The notes: generated from the sequence alone by a model not told the origin. Positions 1 through 10,959 are shown, counted from the first letter of the stretch. The stretch is DNA of 64,000 bases from Ideonella paludis (GCF_018069865.1 NZ_JAGQDG010000006.1:310001-374000), one strand, 5' to 3'. Numbers and translations are program-made.

Positions 1-1871
<1,871 letters not shown>

Positions 1872-2002
1872 TCATACAGTCTACGTCAGGAGCTCCCAAA
1901 GCCCGCGCCGAGCGCGCCACAAAGTGATCTCGACGGCCGCCTCCCGGGCGGCTGTCACCCGCGCAGCAGCGGCCGCGGCGCGCATGGGCTAAAGTGCCCG
2001 CG

Positions 2003-3226
2003 ATGCGCGCGACCTCTTCCCCCACCCCAGCCACGCTGTCGATGTTCCAAGTGCTGCTCTGCGGTGCGGCCATCGTGACGCTGTCCATGGGCATTCGCCA
2101 CGGCTTTGGCTTGTGGCTGGCCCCCATCACCACCGAGCGCGGCTGGACGCGCGAAACCTTTGCCTTTGCGCTGGCCATCCAAAACCTGGCCTGGGGCGCC
2201 GCAGGGCCGGTGGCGGGCATGTTGGCGGATCGCTTCGGCGCCTTCAGGGTCTTGATCATCGGCTCGCTGATGTATGCGGGCGGCCTGGTGCTGATGGGCT
2301 TGGCCACCTCGGGGCTGGCCTTCACCGGCAGCGCCGGGGTGTTGCTGGGCATGGCGCAGTCGGGCACCACGTATGCCGTGGTTTATGGCGTGATTGGCCG
2401 CAATGTGGCGCATGACAAGCGCTCTTGGGCCATGGGGGTAGCTGCCGCCGCCGGGTCTTTTGGTCAGTTTTTGATGGTGCCGGTGGAGAGCTGGTTGATT
2501 GGCTATGCCGGCTGGCAAAACGCGCTGTTTGTGCTGGGCTGCGCCGCGTTGTTCATCATCCCGCTGGCCTTTGGCCTGAAAGAGCCCGCGCTGGCCAGTG
2601 GCACGGGCCAGCCCAAGCAGAGTGTGGGCGCAGCGCTCAAGGAGGCCCTGGGCAACCCCAGCTACCGCTGGCTCACGGCCGGGTACTTTGTGTGCGGCTT
2701 TCAGGTCGTCTTCATTGCGATTCACATGCCCAGCTACCTCAAAGACAAAGGGCTTGGCCCTGAGGTCGCCACGGCTGCCTTGATGCTGATTGGCCTGTTC
2801 AATGTGTTTGGCACGTACATCGCCGGTAGCTTGGGCCAGCGCATGCCTAAAAAGTACATCCTGTCGACCATCTATGCCTTGCGCTCAGTCGCCATCATCA
2901 TCTTCTTGTTCGCCCCACTGACGCCTTGGAGCGTCTACCTGTTTGCCTCGGTGATGGGCTTTTTGTGGCTGTCCACCGTGCCGCCCACCAATGCCATCGT
3001 GGCGCAGATTTTTGGCGTGCAATACATGTCCATGCTGGGCGGCCTGGTGTTTTTCAGCCACCAAATCGGCTCCTTTGCGGGCGTCTGGTTGGGTGGTTTG
3101 CTCTATGACGCCACCGGCAGCTACGACATCGTCTGGTGGATCTCCGTCGCCTTGGGCGTGTTTGCCGCCTTGGCCAACTTGCCGGTGCGCGAGGCGGCCC
3201 TGCAGCGTGTTCCCGCCGCAGCATGA
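2003..3226 (+). CDS. MFS transporter
   Basis: Inner-membrane secondary transporter of the major facilitator superfamily, 407 residues with about 12 hydrophobic segments. It carries the loop 2-3 signature as AGMLADRFGAFRVL and begins with the GIRHGFGLWLAPIT segment common in betaproteobacterial MFS proteins that resemble monocarboxylate or oxalate/formate carriers. The substrate cannot be read from sequence. I chose ATG 2003; a GTG three codons upstream (1994) is possible. Its stop overlaps the ATG of a tiny membrane ORF (ATGA at 3223-3226), which suggests translational coupling. Confidence 0.88.
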   Translation: MRATSSPTPATLSMFQVLLCGAAIVTLSMGIRHGFGLWLAPITTERGWTRETFAFALAIQNLAWGAAGPVAGMLADRFGAFRVLIIGSLMYAGGLVLMGLATSGLAFTGSAGVLLGMAQSGTTYAVVYGVIGRNVAHDKRSWAMGVAAAAGSFGQFLMVPVESWLIGYAGWQNALFVLGCAALFIIPLAFGLKEPALASGTGQPKQSVGAALKEALGNPSYRWLTAGYFVCGFQVVFIAIHMPSYLKDKGLGPEVATAALMLIGLFNVFGTYIAGSLGQRMPKKYILSTIYALRSVAIIIFLFAPLTPWSVYLFASVMGFLWLSTVPPTNAIVAQIFGVQYMSMLGGLVFFSHQIGSFAGVWLGGLLYDATGSYDIVWWISVALGVFAALANLPVREAALQRVPAAA

Positions 3227-3384
3227 GCCCCACCATGGCCCACGACCCCACGCCCCAGCGCCGCCGATGGTTGGCGGTGCTGGTGTGGGCGGCCGTCGCG
3301 GCTGCCCTGCTGCTGGTGGCCCAGTCCTACCTGAGCCCTCACCTGGTGGTGGACTTGGCGAATCGAGTCTGGAGTTGCTTTTGA
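3223..3384 (+). CDS. tiny single-pass membrane protein, function unknown
   Basis: A 53-residue ORF whose ATG overlaps the stop of the MFS gene and whose own stop overlaps a plausible TTG start of the downstream methyltransferase. The protein has a basic N-terminal stretch (PQRRRW), one hydrophobic helix of about 20 residues (around residues 16-36), and a short tail. I recognise no family. Overlaps on both sides support a real coupled gene, but the length is short enough that chance cannot be ruled out. Confidence 0.5.
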   Translation: MSPTMAHDPTPQRRRWLAVLVWAAVAAALLLVAQSYLSPHLVVDLANRVWSCF

Positions 3385-3995
3385 GTCTGGTTCATGTGGT
3401 GCAGGCCGAGGGCCATGGCGCGGGCGCCGCGCCCTCACCCTGGGTGACGCGCTGGGCGCATTTGGCCCCGCCGGGCTGCCAGGTTTTGGATTTGGCCTGC
3501 GGCGCTGGCCGCCATCTGCGCTATTTCGCGGCGTTGGGCCACCCGGTTTTGGGGGTGGACCGCGACGAGATCGCGCTGGCCAGCCTAGCCCGCTTGCCCG
3601 AGTTACAAGGTCGCGCGCAGTTCTTGAGCGCTGACATTGAGAACGAGGCTTGGCCTTTGGCGGGCCAGCAGTTTGGTCTGGTGGTGGTCACCAATTACCT
3701 GTGGCGGCCCCTTTTGCCGGCCATCGTGGCGGCGGTTGCACCGGGCGGCGTGCTGCTTTACGAAACTTTTGCAATGGGTCACGAGCGGGTCGGCAGGCCC
3801 TCTCGGCCCGACTTTTTGCTGCAGCCCGGCGAGCTTTTGAGCGCCTGCGCCACCCTGCGCGTCATCGGCTACGAAGACGGCACCGTTGATCAGCCCTTGC
3901 GCGTCATCCAGCGCATCGCGGCGGTGCGCCAGCCCGAGTCTTCTTCTGGCACTCTGGGCTGGCCCCTGGCCAAAGAGGCCTCTGCTGCGGGCTAA
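3381..3995 (+). CDS. class I SAM-dependent methyltransferase
   Basis: Small soluble methyltransferase of about 204 residues with a Rossmann core. Motif I is [15 protein letters not shown], followed by the acidic end of strand 2 (VLGVDRDE) and a later [13 protein letters not shown] and [11 protein letters not shown] segment. The substrate is unknown. There is no good ATG at the front. The TTG at 3381 has GGAG at 3371-3374, six bases upstream, and overlaps the previous stop; a GTG at 3396 is the alternative. It ends about 25 bases before dapA. Confidence 0.75.
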   Translation: MSLVHVVQAEGHGAGAAPSPWVTRWAHLAPPGCQVLDLACGAGRHLRYFAALGHPVLGVDRDEIALASLARLPELQGRAQFLSADIENEAWPLAGQQFGLVVVTNYLWRPLLPAIVAAVAPGGVLLYETFAMGHERVGRPSRPDFLLQPGELLSACATLRVIGYEDGTVDQPLRVIQRIAAVRQPESSSGTLGWPLAKEASAAG

Positions 3996-4020
3996 AATCA
4001 GTGATCCCGAAGGAAACCCA

Positions 4021-4902
4021 ATGAACCGGATTAAAGGCAGCATCCCGGCGCTTGTGACGCCCATGCATGAAGACGGCAGCGTGGACTACACCACTCTGAA
4101 GTCCTTGATCGACTGGCACATCGCCGAAGGCACCGACACCATCTGCGTGGTCGGCACCACGGGCGAATCCGCCACCGTCAGTGTGGAAGAGCACTGCGAA
4201 ATCATCCGCGTGGCCGTGCAGCACGCCGCGGGCCGCCTGCCCATCATGGCGGGCGCCGGGGGCAACAGCACCGCCGAGGCCATCGAGCTGACCAAATTCG
4301 CCAAGCAAGTCGGCGCCGACGCTTCGCTGCAAGTCGTACCCTATTACAACAAGCCCTCGCAAGAAGGCATGTACCGCCACTTCAAGGCCATTGCCGAGGC
4401 GGTAGACCTGCCGGTCATGCTCTACAACGTGCCCGGTCGCACCGTGGCCGATATGCAGCACGACACCGTGATGCGCCTGACCCAAGTGCCCGGCATCTTT
4501 GGCATCAAAGAAGCCACCGGCAATATTGAACGCGCGGCCTGGCTGATCAAGCATGCGCCCAAGGGCTTCAAGATCTTCTCGGGCGATGACAACACCGCCG
4601 TCGCCTTGATGCTGCTGGGCGGCCACGGCAACATCAGCGTCACTGCCAACATCGCTCCGCGCCTGATGCATGAACTGTGCGTCGCCGCCACCAGCGGTGA
4701 GATCCAACGTGCCCGCGAGATCCACTTCAAGCTGCTCTCGCTGCACCGCGACCTCTTCTGTGAAGCCAGCCCCGCACCGGCCAAATGGGCCCTGCATCGG
4801 CTGGGCCGCTGCCGCCCCACCGTGCGCTTGCCCTTGGTGGAGCTGACCGCCGCCGGACAAGCCACTGTTGAGGCCGCCCTCAAAGATTGTGGTCTGATCT
4901 GA
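4021..4902 (+). CDS. dapA: 4-hydroxy-tetrahydrodipicolinate synthase
   Basis: First committed enzyme of the diaminopimelate/lysine branch: condenses pyruvate with aspartate semialdehyde in the cytoplasm. 293 residues, normal length. Visible are the GTTGES substrate loop (residues 45-50), the catalytic Tyr135 in LYNVPGR, Arg140, and the Schiff-base Lys163 in GIKEATG. The start has AAGGAAA upstream, and a TAAAAT box at 3993-3998 could be its promoter -10. The bamC start lies 65 bases downstream; dapA-bamC adjacency is classical (bamC was once named dapX). Confidence 0.96.
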   Translation: MNRIKGSIPALVTPMHEDGSVDYTTLKSLIDWHIAEGTDTICVVGTTGESATVSVEEHCEIIRVAVQHAAGRLPIMAGAGGNSTAEAIELTKFAKQVGADASLQVVPYYNKPSQEGMYRHFKAIAEAVDLPVMLYNVPGRTVADMQHDTVMRLTQVPGIFGIKEATGNIERAAWLIKHAPKGFKIFSGDDNTAVALMLLGGHGNISVTANIAPRLMHELCVAATSGEIQRAREIHFKLLSLHRDLFCEASPAPAKWALHRLGRCRPTVRLPLVELTAAGQATVEAALKDCGLI

Positions 4903-4967
4903 CCTTTCTTTCTCTCTCTCGCCCATTCACGGCTGGGCACTGACCCGGCCTCTCGGAGACGCAACAA

Positions 4968-6107
4968 GTGACCCAACCGACCGCCAACAAGCCTGTGCGC
5001 ACCGCCCTTGTGGGCTTGACCCTGGCCCAGGCTCTGGCATTAGGGGGCTGCTCTGCCCTCAGCGATCTGACCTCGGGTGACCGCATCGATTACCGCAGCG
5101 GTGCAGCCAAGACCAACCCCTTGGAAGTGCCCCCGGACCTGACACCGCTGGCCAAAGACAGCCGCTATCTGCCGCAGGCAGGCGCCATCAGCGCCAATGC
5201 CTTGCAGCAAGGCGCTGGCAAGCCGGCCAACGCCAGTCAATCGGTGGCTTTGAACCAATCGTCCGATGTCCGCATCGAGCGTTCGGGCAGCCAGCGCTGG
5301 TTGGTCAGCAGCCGCACGCCAGAGCAACTCTGGCCCCTGGTCAAACAGTTTTGGCTGGACCGCGGCTTCACCCTCAGCACCGAAACCCCCGAAGCCGGCG
5401 TGATGGAAACCGACTGGGCCGAGAACCGCGCCAAGCTGCCGAATGACTTGATCCGCAACACCCTGGGCCGCTTGATCGACTCGCTCTACTCCACCGGCGA
5501 GCGCGACAAGTTCCGCGTGCGCCTGGAGCGCAGCAAGACCGGCACCGAGATCTACCTGAGCCATAAAGGCCTCGAGGAAGTCTTGACCGGCGACCGAGTG
5601 CGTGACGGCTCGACCGCTTGGACCCAGCGCGCCCCGGACGCCAACCTTGAAGCCGAAATGCTGACCCGGCTGATGATCAGCCTGGGCGTGCGTGAAGAAG
5701 CCGCTCGCACCGCCGTGGCAGCCACCACTGCTCCTGTGGTGGCCAAGGCCCGCGTGATTGCGGGCGACAGCGCGGCACTGCAAGTGGATGACACCATTGA
5801 GCGCGCATGGCGCCGTGTGGGCCTGGCCCTGGATCGTGGCGGCTTCACCGTGGAAGACCGCGATCGCGCTCAAGGCATTTACTTTGTGCGCTTTGTGGAC
5901 GCCAAGGAAGCCGCCAAGGACGACGGTTTCTTTGCCCGCCTCTTCAGCAGCAAAGACGCTGTCAACCCGCTGAGCCGCTACCGCATCGTGGTGACGGCCG
6001 ATGGCAGCAATACCCGCGTCAGTGTGCAAAACAGCCAGGGTCAACCCGATAACTCGGCCAACGCCCAAAAGATTGTGGCGCTGTTGGTTGAAGAGCTGAA
6101 GCTCTGA
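4968..6107 (+). CDS. bamC: outer membrane protein assembly factor BamC (lipoprotein)
   Basis: Accessory lipoprotein of the BAM complex that inserts beta-barrel proteins into the outer membrane. It starts at a GTG (4968) with GGAG at 4955-4958. The signal peptide ends in the lipobox LGGC with Cys28. The lipidated N-terminus is followed by the unstructured BamD-binding stretch (NPLEVPPDLTPL) and two helix-grip domains separated near residue 250. 379 residues. It follows dapA and is followed by a clear rho-independent terminator. Confidence 0.88.
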   Translation: MTQPTANKPVRTALVGLTLAQALALGGCSALSDLTSGDRIDYRSGAAKTNPLEVPPDLTPLAKDSRYLPQAGAISANALQQGAGKPANASQSVALNQSSDVRIERSGSQRWLVSSRTPEQLWPLVKQFWLDRGFTLSTETPEAGVMETDWAENRAKLPNDLIRNTLGRLIDSLYSTGERDKFRVRLERSKTGTEIYLSHKGLEEVLTGDRVRDGSTAWTQRAPDANLEAEMLTRLMISLGVREEAARTAVAATTAPVVAKARVIAGDSAALQVDDTIERAWRRVGLALDRGGFTVEDRDRAQGIYFVRFVDAKEAAKDDGFFARLFSSKDAVNPLSRYRIVVTADGSNTRVSVQNSQGQPDNSANAQKIVALLVEELKL

Positions 6108-6133
6108 CACCGGCGGTCTCGCACGATGCATCA

Positions 6134-6156
6134 GGGGCCTCTCGGGGCCCCTTTTT
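6134..6156 (+). terminator. rho-independent terminator after bamC
   Basis: GGGGCC and GGCCCC form a 6-bp GC stem with a 6-base loop, directly followed by TTTTT. It lies 27 bases beyond the bamC stop and should end the dapA-bamC transcript. Confidence 0.85.
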
Positions 6157-6223
6157 CATGCCCGCGCGTGAGGCCTCAGCCGCCGCATTGCGCGGGTCAG
6201 GCTACTGAGCGAAGGCCGGACGC

Positions 6224-6250
6224 AAAAAAGCCGCCCGAAGGCGGCTTTTT
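6224..6250 (-). terminator. bidirectional terminator, mainly for the alanine-rich lipoprotein
   Basis: GCCGCC-CGAA-GGCGGC hairpin flanked by six A on the left and five T on the right, so it has a U-tract in either direction. On the minus strand it sits about 40 bases beyond the stop of the lipoprotein gene. Confidence 0.82.
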
Positions 6251-6291
6251 GAGCCCGGTACAGCCTGGGCCGTACCGAAGTGCTGAGCAGC

Positions 6292-6534
6292 TTACTTGGA
6301 AGCAGCAGAAGCAGCAGCGTCAACCACGGCCGAAGCGGCAGCGGTAGCAGCAGAAGCAGCAGCGCCGACAGCGGTAGCAGCGGAAGCAGCAGCGTCAACA
6401 GCAGGAGCAGCAGCCGAAGCAGCCACGGCAGCAGCCGAAGCGGCCATGTCGGCAGCAGCAGCCTCAGGCTTCTTGCCGCAAGCGGCCAAAGAAGCAACAG
6501 CGATCAGGGAAGCCAACAGGAGCGACTTGTTCAT
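6292..6534 (-). CDS. small alanine-rich lipoprotein
   Basis: An 80-residue protein starting at ATG 6534 with a strong ribosome site (GAGGATTCCC) just upstream. The N-terminus is a lipoprotein signal (MNKSLLLASLIAVASLAAC, Cys19). The mature part is almost entirely Ala with Ser, Val, Thr and a few Asp, in near-repeats of the type AAASAATA. Such a sequence would form a long amphipathic or coiled helix, loosely like Lpp-type proteins, but I see no heptad pattern good enough to claim homology. The gene has its own terminator and a good -10 box, so it is probably well expressed. Function unknown. Confidence 0.75.
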   Translation of the reverse strand: MNKSLLLASLIAVASLAACGKKPEAAAADMAASAAAVAASAAAPAVDAAASAATAVGAAASAATAAASAVVDAAASAASK

Positions 6535-6841
6535 GGGAATCCTCAATATAGGTCGAACGAAATTACCAGTAATTTTGGAAGCCCGCTCTTTGGCGCGCCT
6601 CCTCCTCACAACTCACAGAGAACCAAAGACCAGAAACGACACTGATCACCAGAGTTAGTGTCTCCAGCGAGGTACTTTCCTGAGCCTAGCCTCTGATTAT
6701 AGCCACATTAGGGAACAACCCTATACAGCCATGAAACCCACGATCAAGGTGGTCTCTCTATGTTGCAAAACTGCGTCAAGAGAGCCACTCTCGTCGACAA
6801 AAGTCCCTCATTCAAAGGGTTTGGGCCTCAATCCCATAAGG
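6535..6841. other. intergenic region holding the lipoprotein promoter
   Basis: About 307 bases without a gene, more AT-rich than its surroundings. On the minus strand it holds a perfect TATAAT (6696-6701), which leaves a leader of roughly 155 bases before the lipoprotein start. I see no convincing -35 hexamer at the usual distance. No strong terminator is visible for the ribosomal oxygenase gene that ends at 6842. Confidence 0.5.
6696..6701 (-). promoter_or_regulatory. putative -10 box of the alanine-rich lipoprotein gene
   Basis: Perfect TATAAT on the minus strand (ATTATA on the plus strand), preceded by TGGC as in near-extended -10 promoters. The -35 is weak. Confidence 0.4.
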
Positions 6842-7972
6842 CTATTCAAGACCGTGTAGCCAACCACTGCAGGCCCAATCATTGAGCAACTCAAAGGCAT
6901 CGGGGCTCAATGCAGCCACTTCTTTGGCGCTGAGTCGCCGCTCATTGGCCAAGCGCTGCATCAAGCGGGCATCTTTGCCACCGGCGCGGAAGGACTCGCC
7001 GTTGATGTAGATGCAACGCGCATCAAACATCATCCGGGTTCGCGCGTCCAAGCGAGCGCCCTGACCCGGCTCCACCGGCTCACCGGAAGCAAACCAGACA
7101 ATGTCCTTGGGCTCGGTCAGCGTCTCGCCCAAGGCACAGTGCAGGCTGTGCATGTCGTTCAGCGCCTCGATCACCGCTTTGGCCGCAAAGGTCTGCAGCG
7201 CCTCTGGGATCAAGCCCGGCTGGTCGGTGGCGCTTTGAGCGGGGTCGCGATAGTGCGGCTCTTGCTCGGGCGCCTCTAGCGCATCAATCATGCGCTGCAA
7301 GACCTCACGCGCGGTTTGCGTGGGCGTGGGCGTGCGGAAGCCCACCGAGCAGGTCATGCAATCCTCGCTCTCGGCGATGCCGTCGTGGCCCCAGCGCGGC
7401 GGCACATAGAGCATGTCGCCCGGCTCCAGCACCCACTCTTCGGTCGGCTCAAACTGTGCGAGCAGCTTGACTGGCATGCCCGGCACCAGGCTGTGGTCCT
7501 TGACGGGCCCCACACGCCAGCGACGCCGGCCGCTGACCTGCAGCAAAAACACATCGTAGGAGTCGGTGTGCGGGCCCACGCCGCCGCCGGGCGTGGCATA
7601 GGAGATCATCACATCGTCGAGCCGTGCCTCGGGCACAAAGCGGAACTGCTGCAAGAGCTCATGCGCGGCGGGCACATGCAAATCCAAACCTTGCACCAGC
7701 AGGGTCCAATCCGCCTGCTTGGTCGAGGGCAATTGGCGCCGCCCAAACGGGCCGTGACGCAGCTTCCAAGCGCCGCCCTTGCGGGTGATCAGCCGAGACT
7801 CCACATCCTCGCTGCCGGCCAGGTCAAACAATGCGCTGCGCGCCAAAGGGGGCTGCACGCCGGGGATGGCTTGCCGGATGAGGCAAGGCTTTTTCTGCCA
7901 ATAGCGGCGCATGAACTGCGCGGGCGAGAGGCCCCCCAACAGGGGCAAAGTGCGTGTGGGATCGATGCTCAT
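6842..7972 (-). CDS. roxA: ribosomal protein uL16 3-hydroxylase-like cupin (RoxA/YcfD type)
   Basis: Fe(II)/2-oxoglutarate-dependent oxygenase of the JmjC/cupin family; YcfD/RoxA hydroxylates an arginine of ribosomal protein L16 in E. coli. 376 residues, as expected. The facial triad is visible as His135 and Asp137 in GPHTDSYDVF and His196 in RWGHDG; the N-terminal MRRYWQKKPCLIRQA segment is typical. The C-terminal part should be the winged-helix-like extension of the family. Divergent from the SlyD-like gene, with about 38 bases between the starts, so they share a promoter region. Confidence 0.85.
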   Translation of the reverse strand: MSIDPTRTLPLLGGLSPAQFMRRYWQKKPCLIRQAIPGVQPPLARSALFDLAGSEDVESRLITRKGGAWKLRHGPFGRRQLPSTKQADWTLLVQGLDLHVPAAHELLQQFRFVPEARLDDVMISYATPGGGVGPHTDSYDVFLLQVSGRRRWRVGPVKDHSLVPGMPVKLLAQFEPTEEWVLEPGDMLYVPPRWGHDGIAESEDCMTCSVGFRTPTPTQTAREVLQRMIDALEAPEQEPHYRDPAQSATDQPGLIPEALQTFAAKAVIEALNDMHSLHCALGETLTEPKDIVWFASGEPVEPGQGARLDARTRMMFDARCIYINGESFRAGGKDARLMQRLANERRLSAKEVAALSPDAFELLNDWACSGWLHGLE

Positions 7973-8010
7973 GGGCTCGATTGTCCACGGCCTTGTGCGA
8001 TCATCCCTGG

Positions 8011-8532
8011 ATGAACATCACTTCTCCTTGCGTGGTGACGCTCACTTGGGTACTTTCTGATGCCCAAGGCCAGCTCATCGATGAATTGACCGATCCCGTG
8101 GAGTTCTTCTACGGCGGCGAAGACCTGCTCCCCAAGGTCGAAGAGGTCCTGCTGGGCCAACACGAGGGCTTTGAAGCCCATCTGCACCTGGAGCCTGAGC
8201 ACGCCTTTGGCGACTACAACCCTGAGTTGGTGTGCTTTGAAGAGCGCGCTCTGTTCCCAGAACAGATCGAAGCCGGCATGCAGGTCGAAGGCCTGCCTGA
8301 AGGCGCGCAAAGCGCCGACATGCCGCAGGACCTGATCTACACCATCACCGAGGTCTACCCCACCCACGTGGTGCTGGACGCCAACCACCCGCTGGCCGGC
8401 ATGGCCCTGCGCATTGCCCTCAAGGTGGTCGATGTGCGTGAAGCCACCGAGGACGAGCAAAGCGCCGGCTCGGTCAGCGAAACACCGCTGTCCCTGATGC
8501 GTGGCGCACCACCCGACGCCTCACTACACTGA
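8011..8532 (+). CDS. FKBP-type peptidyl-prolyl isomerase, SlyD-like
   Basis: Cytoplasmic proline isomerase/chaperone of the SlyD branch of FKBPs, 173 residues. The FKBP core is interrupted by the insert-in-flap domain (HLHLEPEHAFGDYNPELV), and the conserved NHPLAGMAL motif closes the domain, as in SlyD. The metal-binding His-rich tail of E. coli SlyD is absent. ATG 8011 was chosen from the family alignment (VVTLTWVLSDAQGQLIDE follows at once). It sits just upstream of the protease-FHA pair. Confidence 0.85.
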   Translation: MNITSPCVVTLTWVLSDAQGQLIDELTDPVEFFYGGEDLLPKVEEVLLGQHEGFEAHLHLEPEHAFGDYNPELVCFEERALFPEQIEAGMQVEGLPEGAQSADMPQDLIYTITEVYPTHVVLDANHPLAGMALRIALKVVDVREATEDEQSAGSVSETPLSLMRGAPPDASLH

Positions 8533-8551
8533 GCCCCGATTGCGCCACTGC

Positions 8552-9991
8552 ATGACGCCCTCCTTCAAGACCCCTGCGCCCAAACTTCGGTGCCTGCGCT
8601 GGGCTGCGACCGCCCTTGCAACGGCCTGCGCTGCACTGGCGACGCAGGCCGCACCGCCCGCCTCTCCCACGCCCCTGGCGGCGGCTGATGCCGCCTCCAC
8701 CGCCGTGACGGAGATCGCCCCGCCCACCGACGCCGCACCGCCCTCGTCGCTGGGCCAGCGCATCTACAGCCAAACCAAGCCGCGCCTGCTGCAGGTGCGC
8801 ACCTTGCTCAAGACCCAAGACAGCCAGTCCTCAGTCGGTTCAGGCTTTTTGGTGAGCAATGACGGCCACCTGATCACCAACTACCACGTGGTCAGCCAGT
8901 ACGCGCTCAAGCCTGACCGACACCGCTTGGTCTATGTCTCGGCGGACGGCCAGCAAGGCGCGCTGGAGCTGCTGGCCGTGGATGTGATCCACGATTTGGC
9001 CCTGCTCAAGCCGGCCGACCCTAAGGCCTTGACGGGGCGTGGCGCGATCAGCTTCCGGCCCAGCAGCCTGCCACTGGAGCGTGGGGCGCGCATGTTCGCC
9101 TTGGGTAACCCGCTGGATGTGGGCTTTGCCGTCAACGAAGGCGCCTTTAACGGCCCTGTCGAGCGCAGCTTCACCGAAACCCTGTTCTTTGGCGGCGCCA
9201 TGAGCCCCGGCATGAGCGGCGGCCCGGCCCTGGACGAGCAAGGCCGCTTGGTGGGGGTGAACGTGGCCAAGCGCTTGGATGGCGAGCAGGTCAGCTTTTT
9301 GATCCCGGCCAAGTTCGCCGAGAGCCTGCTGAACAATGCCCGCAACGGCAAGCCGATCACGACACCGGCCTATCCGCAGCTCACCGAGCAAATCACCGCC
9401 CACCAGCAAAAGCTGACTGAACGCTTCATGGCCCAGCCGTGGCGCTCGGCCGGGCACAGCCGCTACACCATCCCAGTGCCTCAAGAAACCTTTATGCGCT
9501 GCTGGGGCCAAGGTGCGGGCAACAGTGGCAACCGTGGCCTGCAGTTTGAGCACACGAACTGCGAGATGGACAGCCGCTTGTTCATCAATGGCAGTTTGGA
9601 CATTGGCCACATTGGCGTGCGCCACGAGGTCTATGACGGCAAGCGTATTGGCCCGCTGCGCTTTGCCCAGCGGCACTCCGGCAGCTTTGGCAACGAGCAC
9701 TTTGGCTTTAAGTCCAGCCAAACCACGGCGCCCCAGTGCAAAGAACGGACCGTGCATGCGGGCGACAACGCCAGTGGCCTGCCACTGCGCGCGGTGGTCT
9801 GCATCTCGGCCTACAAAAAGCTGCCCGGTCTCTATCGCATGGGCGTGCTGGTGGCCACGCTCGACCAAAGCACAGGCGGCGTTCAAGGCCGCTTGGATGC
9901 GGTCGGTGTCAGCTTCGACAACGGCCTGAAACTGGCTCAACACTACATCAACGGATTCGGATGGATCGCCCCACAGAACGCGTCGCGCTGA
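8552..9991 (+). CDS. secreted trypsin-like (HtrA-type) serine protease with extra C-terminal domain
   Basis: 479 residues with a signal peptide (basic PKLRCLRW, then ATALATACAALATQAA) and a Pro/Ala linker, so a periplasmic or secreted enzyme. The chymotrypsin-fold triad is readable: His in ITNYHVV, Asp in IHDLALL, Ser in PGMSGGPA (the usual GNSGGP has Met here). There is no PDZ domain; instead about 170 residues follow with several Cys (RCWGQG, TNCEMD, QCKERT, VVCIS), which I do not recognise. Its last 31 bases overlap the FHA gene, so the two are probably co-translated. Confidence 0.8.
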   Translation: MTPSFKTPAPKLRCLRWAATALATACAALATQAAPPASPTPLAAADAASTAVTEIAPPTDAAPPSSLGQRIYSQTKPRLLQVRTLLKTQDSQSSVGSGFLVSNDGHLITNYHVVSQYALKPDRHRLVYVSADGQQGALELLAVDVIHDLALLKPADPKALTGRGAISFRPSSLPLERGARMFALGNPLDVGFAVNEGAFNGPVERSFTETLFFGGAMSPGMSGGPALDEQGRLVGVNVAKRLDGEQVSFLIPAKFAESLLNNARNGKPITTPAYPQLTEQITAHQQKLTERFMAQPWRSAGHSRYTIPVPQETFMRCWGQGAGNSGNRGLQFEHTNCEMDSRLFINGSLDIGHIGVRHEVYDGKRIGPLRFAQRHSGSFGNEHFGFKSSQTTAPQCKERTVHAGDNASGLPLRAVVCISAYKKLPGLYRMGVLVATLDQSTGGVQGRLDAVGVSFDNGLKLAQHYINGFGWIAPQNASR

Positions 9992-10959
9992 TCGAGGTGC
10001 TGGACCGTGACGGCCAAGTGCTGCGCACGGTGGATGTCCACACCTGGCCCATCAGCCTGGGCCGCAGCCTCAGCAACGTGGTGGTCTTGGACGACCCACA
10101 CGTTTCAGCCTCTCATGCGGTGTTGGAGCGTGCGGCTGACGGCACGGTGCTGCTGCGCGTGGGCGACACGCTCAACGGCGTGCAGGTCGGCCGCCGACGC
10201 CTGAGCGCAGGCAGCCAAGCCGCCTTGCAAGACGGTGTCGACACCTTCACGCTGGGCCAAAGCCGCATTCGCCTTCGTCTGGCCGAAACCCCGCTGGCGC
10301 CCGAGCAAGCGCTGACCACGGCCGAGACGCCGCTGGCCGTGATGACCGGCCTGATGCTGGCCCTGGTGCTGATGGCCGTGGCCGAGCATTGGGTGTCCAC
10401 CGACCCCGGCGGTGAATGGACGCAATGGCTGGGCGTGGTGCTGGGCTTGCCCCTGGCCCTGGCTGGCTGGTGCTTGATCTGGGCCTTGGCCTCCAAGCTC
10501 TTCAGGCACGGTTTTGACTTCCGCGGCCACATGGCCACGGTGCTCAAGGTGCTGGTGCCGGTGCAGGTGGCCGAGTTGTTGCTGCCCCAGTTGGCCGCCA
10601 GCCTGGACTGGCCGGTGCTGTGGCAAGCAGTGCACCTGATGGCGCCGCTGGCTTTAGCCGTCTTGGTGTGGCAGCACGGCCAGCGCGTGCTGCCCAGCCG
10701 TAGCCGCACCGTCAGCCTGACGGTAGGCGCCCTGACCCTGGCCGGTGTGGGTGTGACAGCCGTGATGCAGCACCAGCGCACTGAGAGCCTGAAGCAAGCG
10801 CCCTATATGAGCACCCTGCCCCTGCCCGCCTTGCGCTGGCATGCCAGCGTGCCCGCAGAGCAGTTCATGAACGAGGCCCGCAGCCTGGAAGAAGGCCTGA
10901 AGGCCCGGGTGGCAACGGCGCAAACCGACGACAGCGACGACGAGCTCGACGAAGAGTAA
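9961..10959 (+). CDS. FHA-domain integral membrane protein
   Basis: 332 residues. An N-terminal forkhead-associated domain (about residues 10-105) has the canonical GRSLSNVVVL (Gly-Arg), SASHAVL (Ser-x-x-His) and LNGVQV (Asn-Gly) loop residues that bind phosphothreonine peptides. It is followed by about four to five membrane helices (residues 115-270) and an acidic C-terminal tail ending DDSDDELDEE. ATG 9961 lies inside the protease gene, giving a 31-base overlap. FHA proteins read Ser/Thr phosphorylation, but no kinase is in this window. A link to control of the protease is inference from the overlap. Confidence 0.8.
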   Translation: MDRPTERVALIEVLDRDGQVLRTVDVHTWPISLGRSLSNVVVLDDPHVSASHAVLERAADGTVLLRVGDTLNGVQVGRRRLSAGSQAALQDGVDTFTLGQSRIRLRLAETPLAPEQALTTAETPLAVMTGLMLALVLMAVAEHWVSTDPGGEWTQWLGVVLGLPLALAGWCLIWALASKLFRHGFDFRGHMATVLKVLVPVQVAELLLPQLAASLDWPVLWQAVHLMAPLALAVLVWQHGQRVLPSRSRTVSLTVGALTLAGVGVTAVMQHQRTESLKQAPYMSTLPLPALRWHASVPAEQFMNEARSLEEGLKARVATAQTDDSDDELDEE

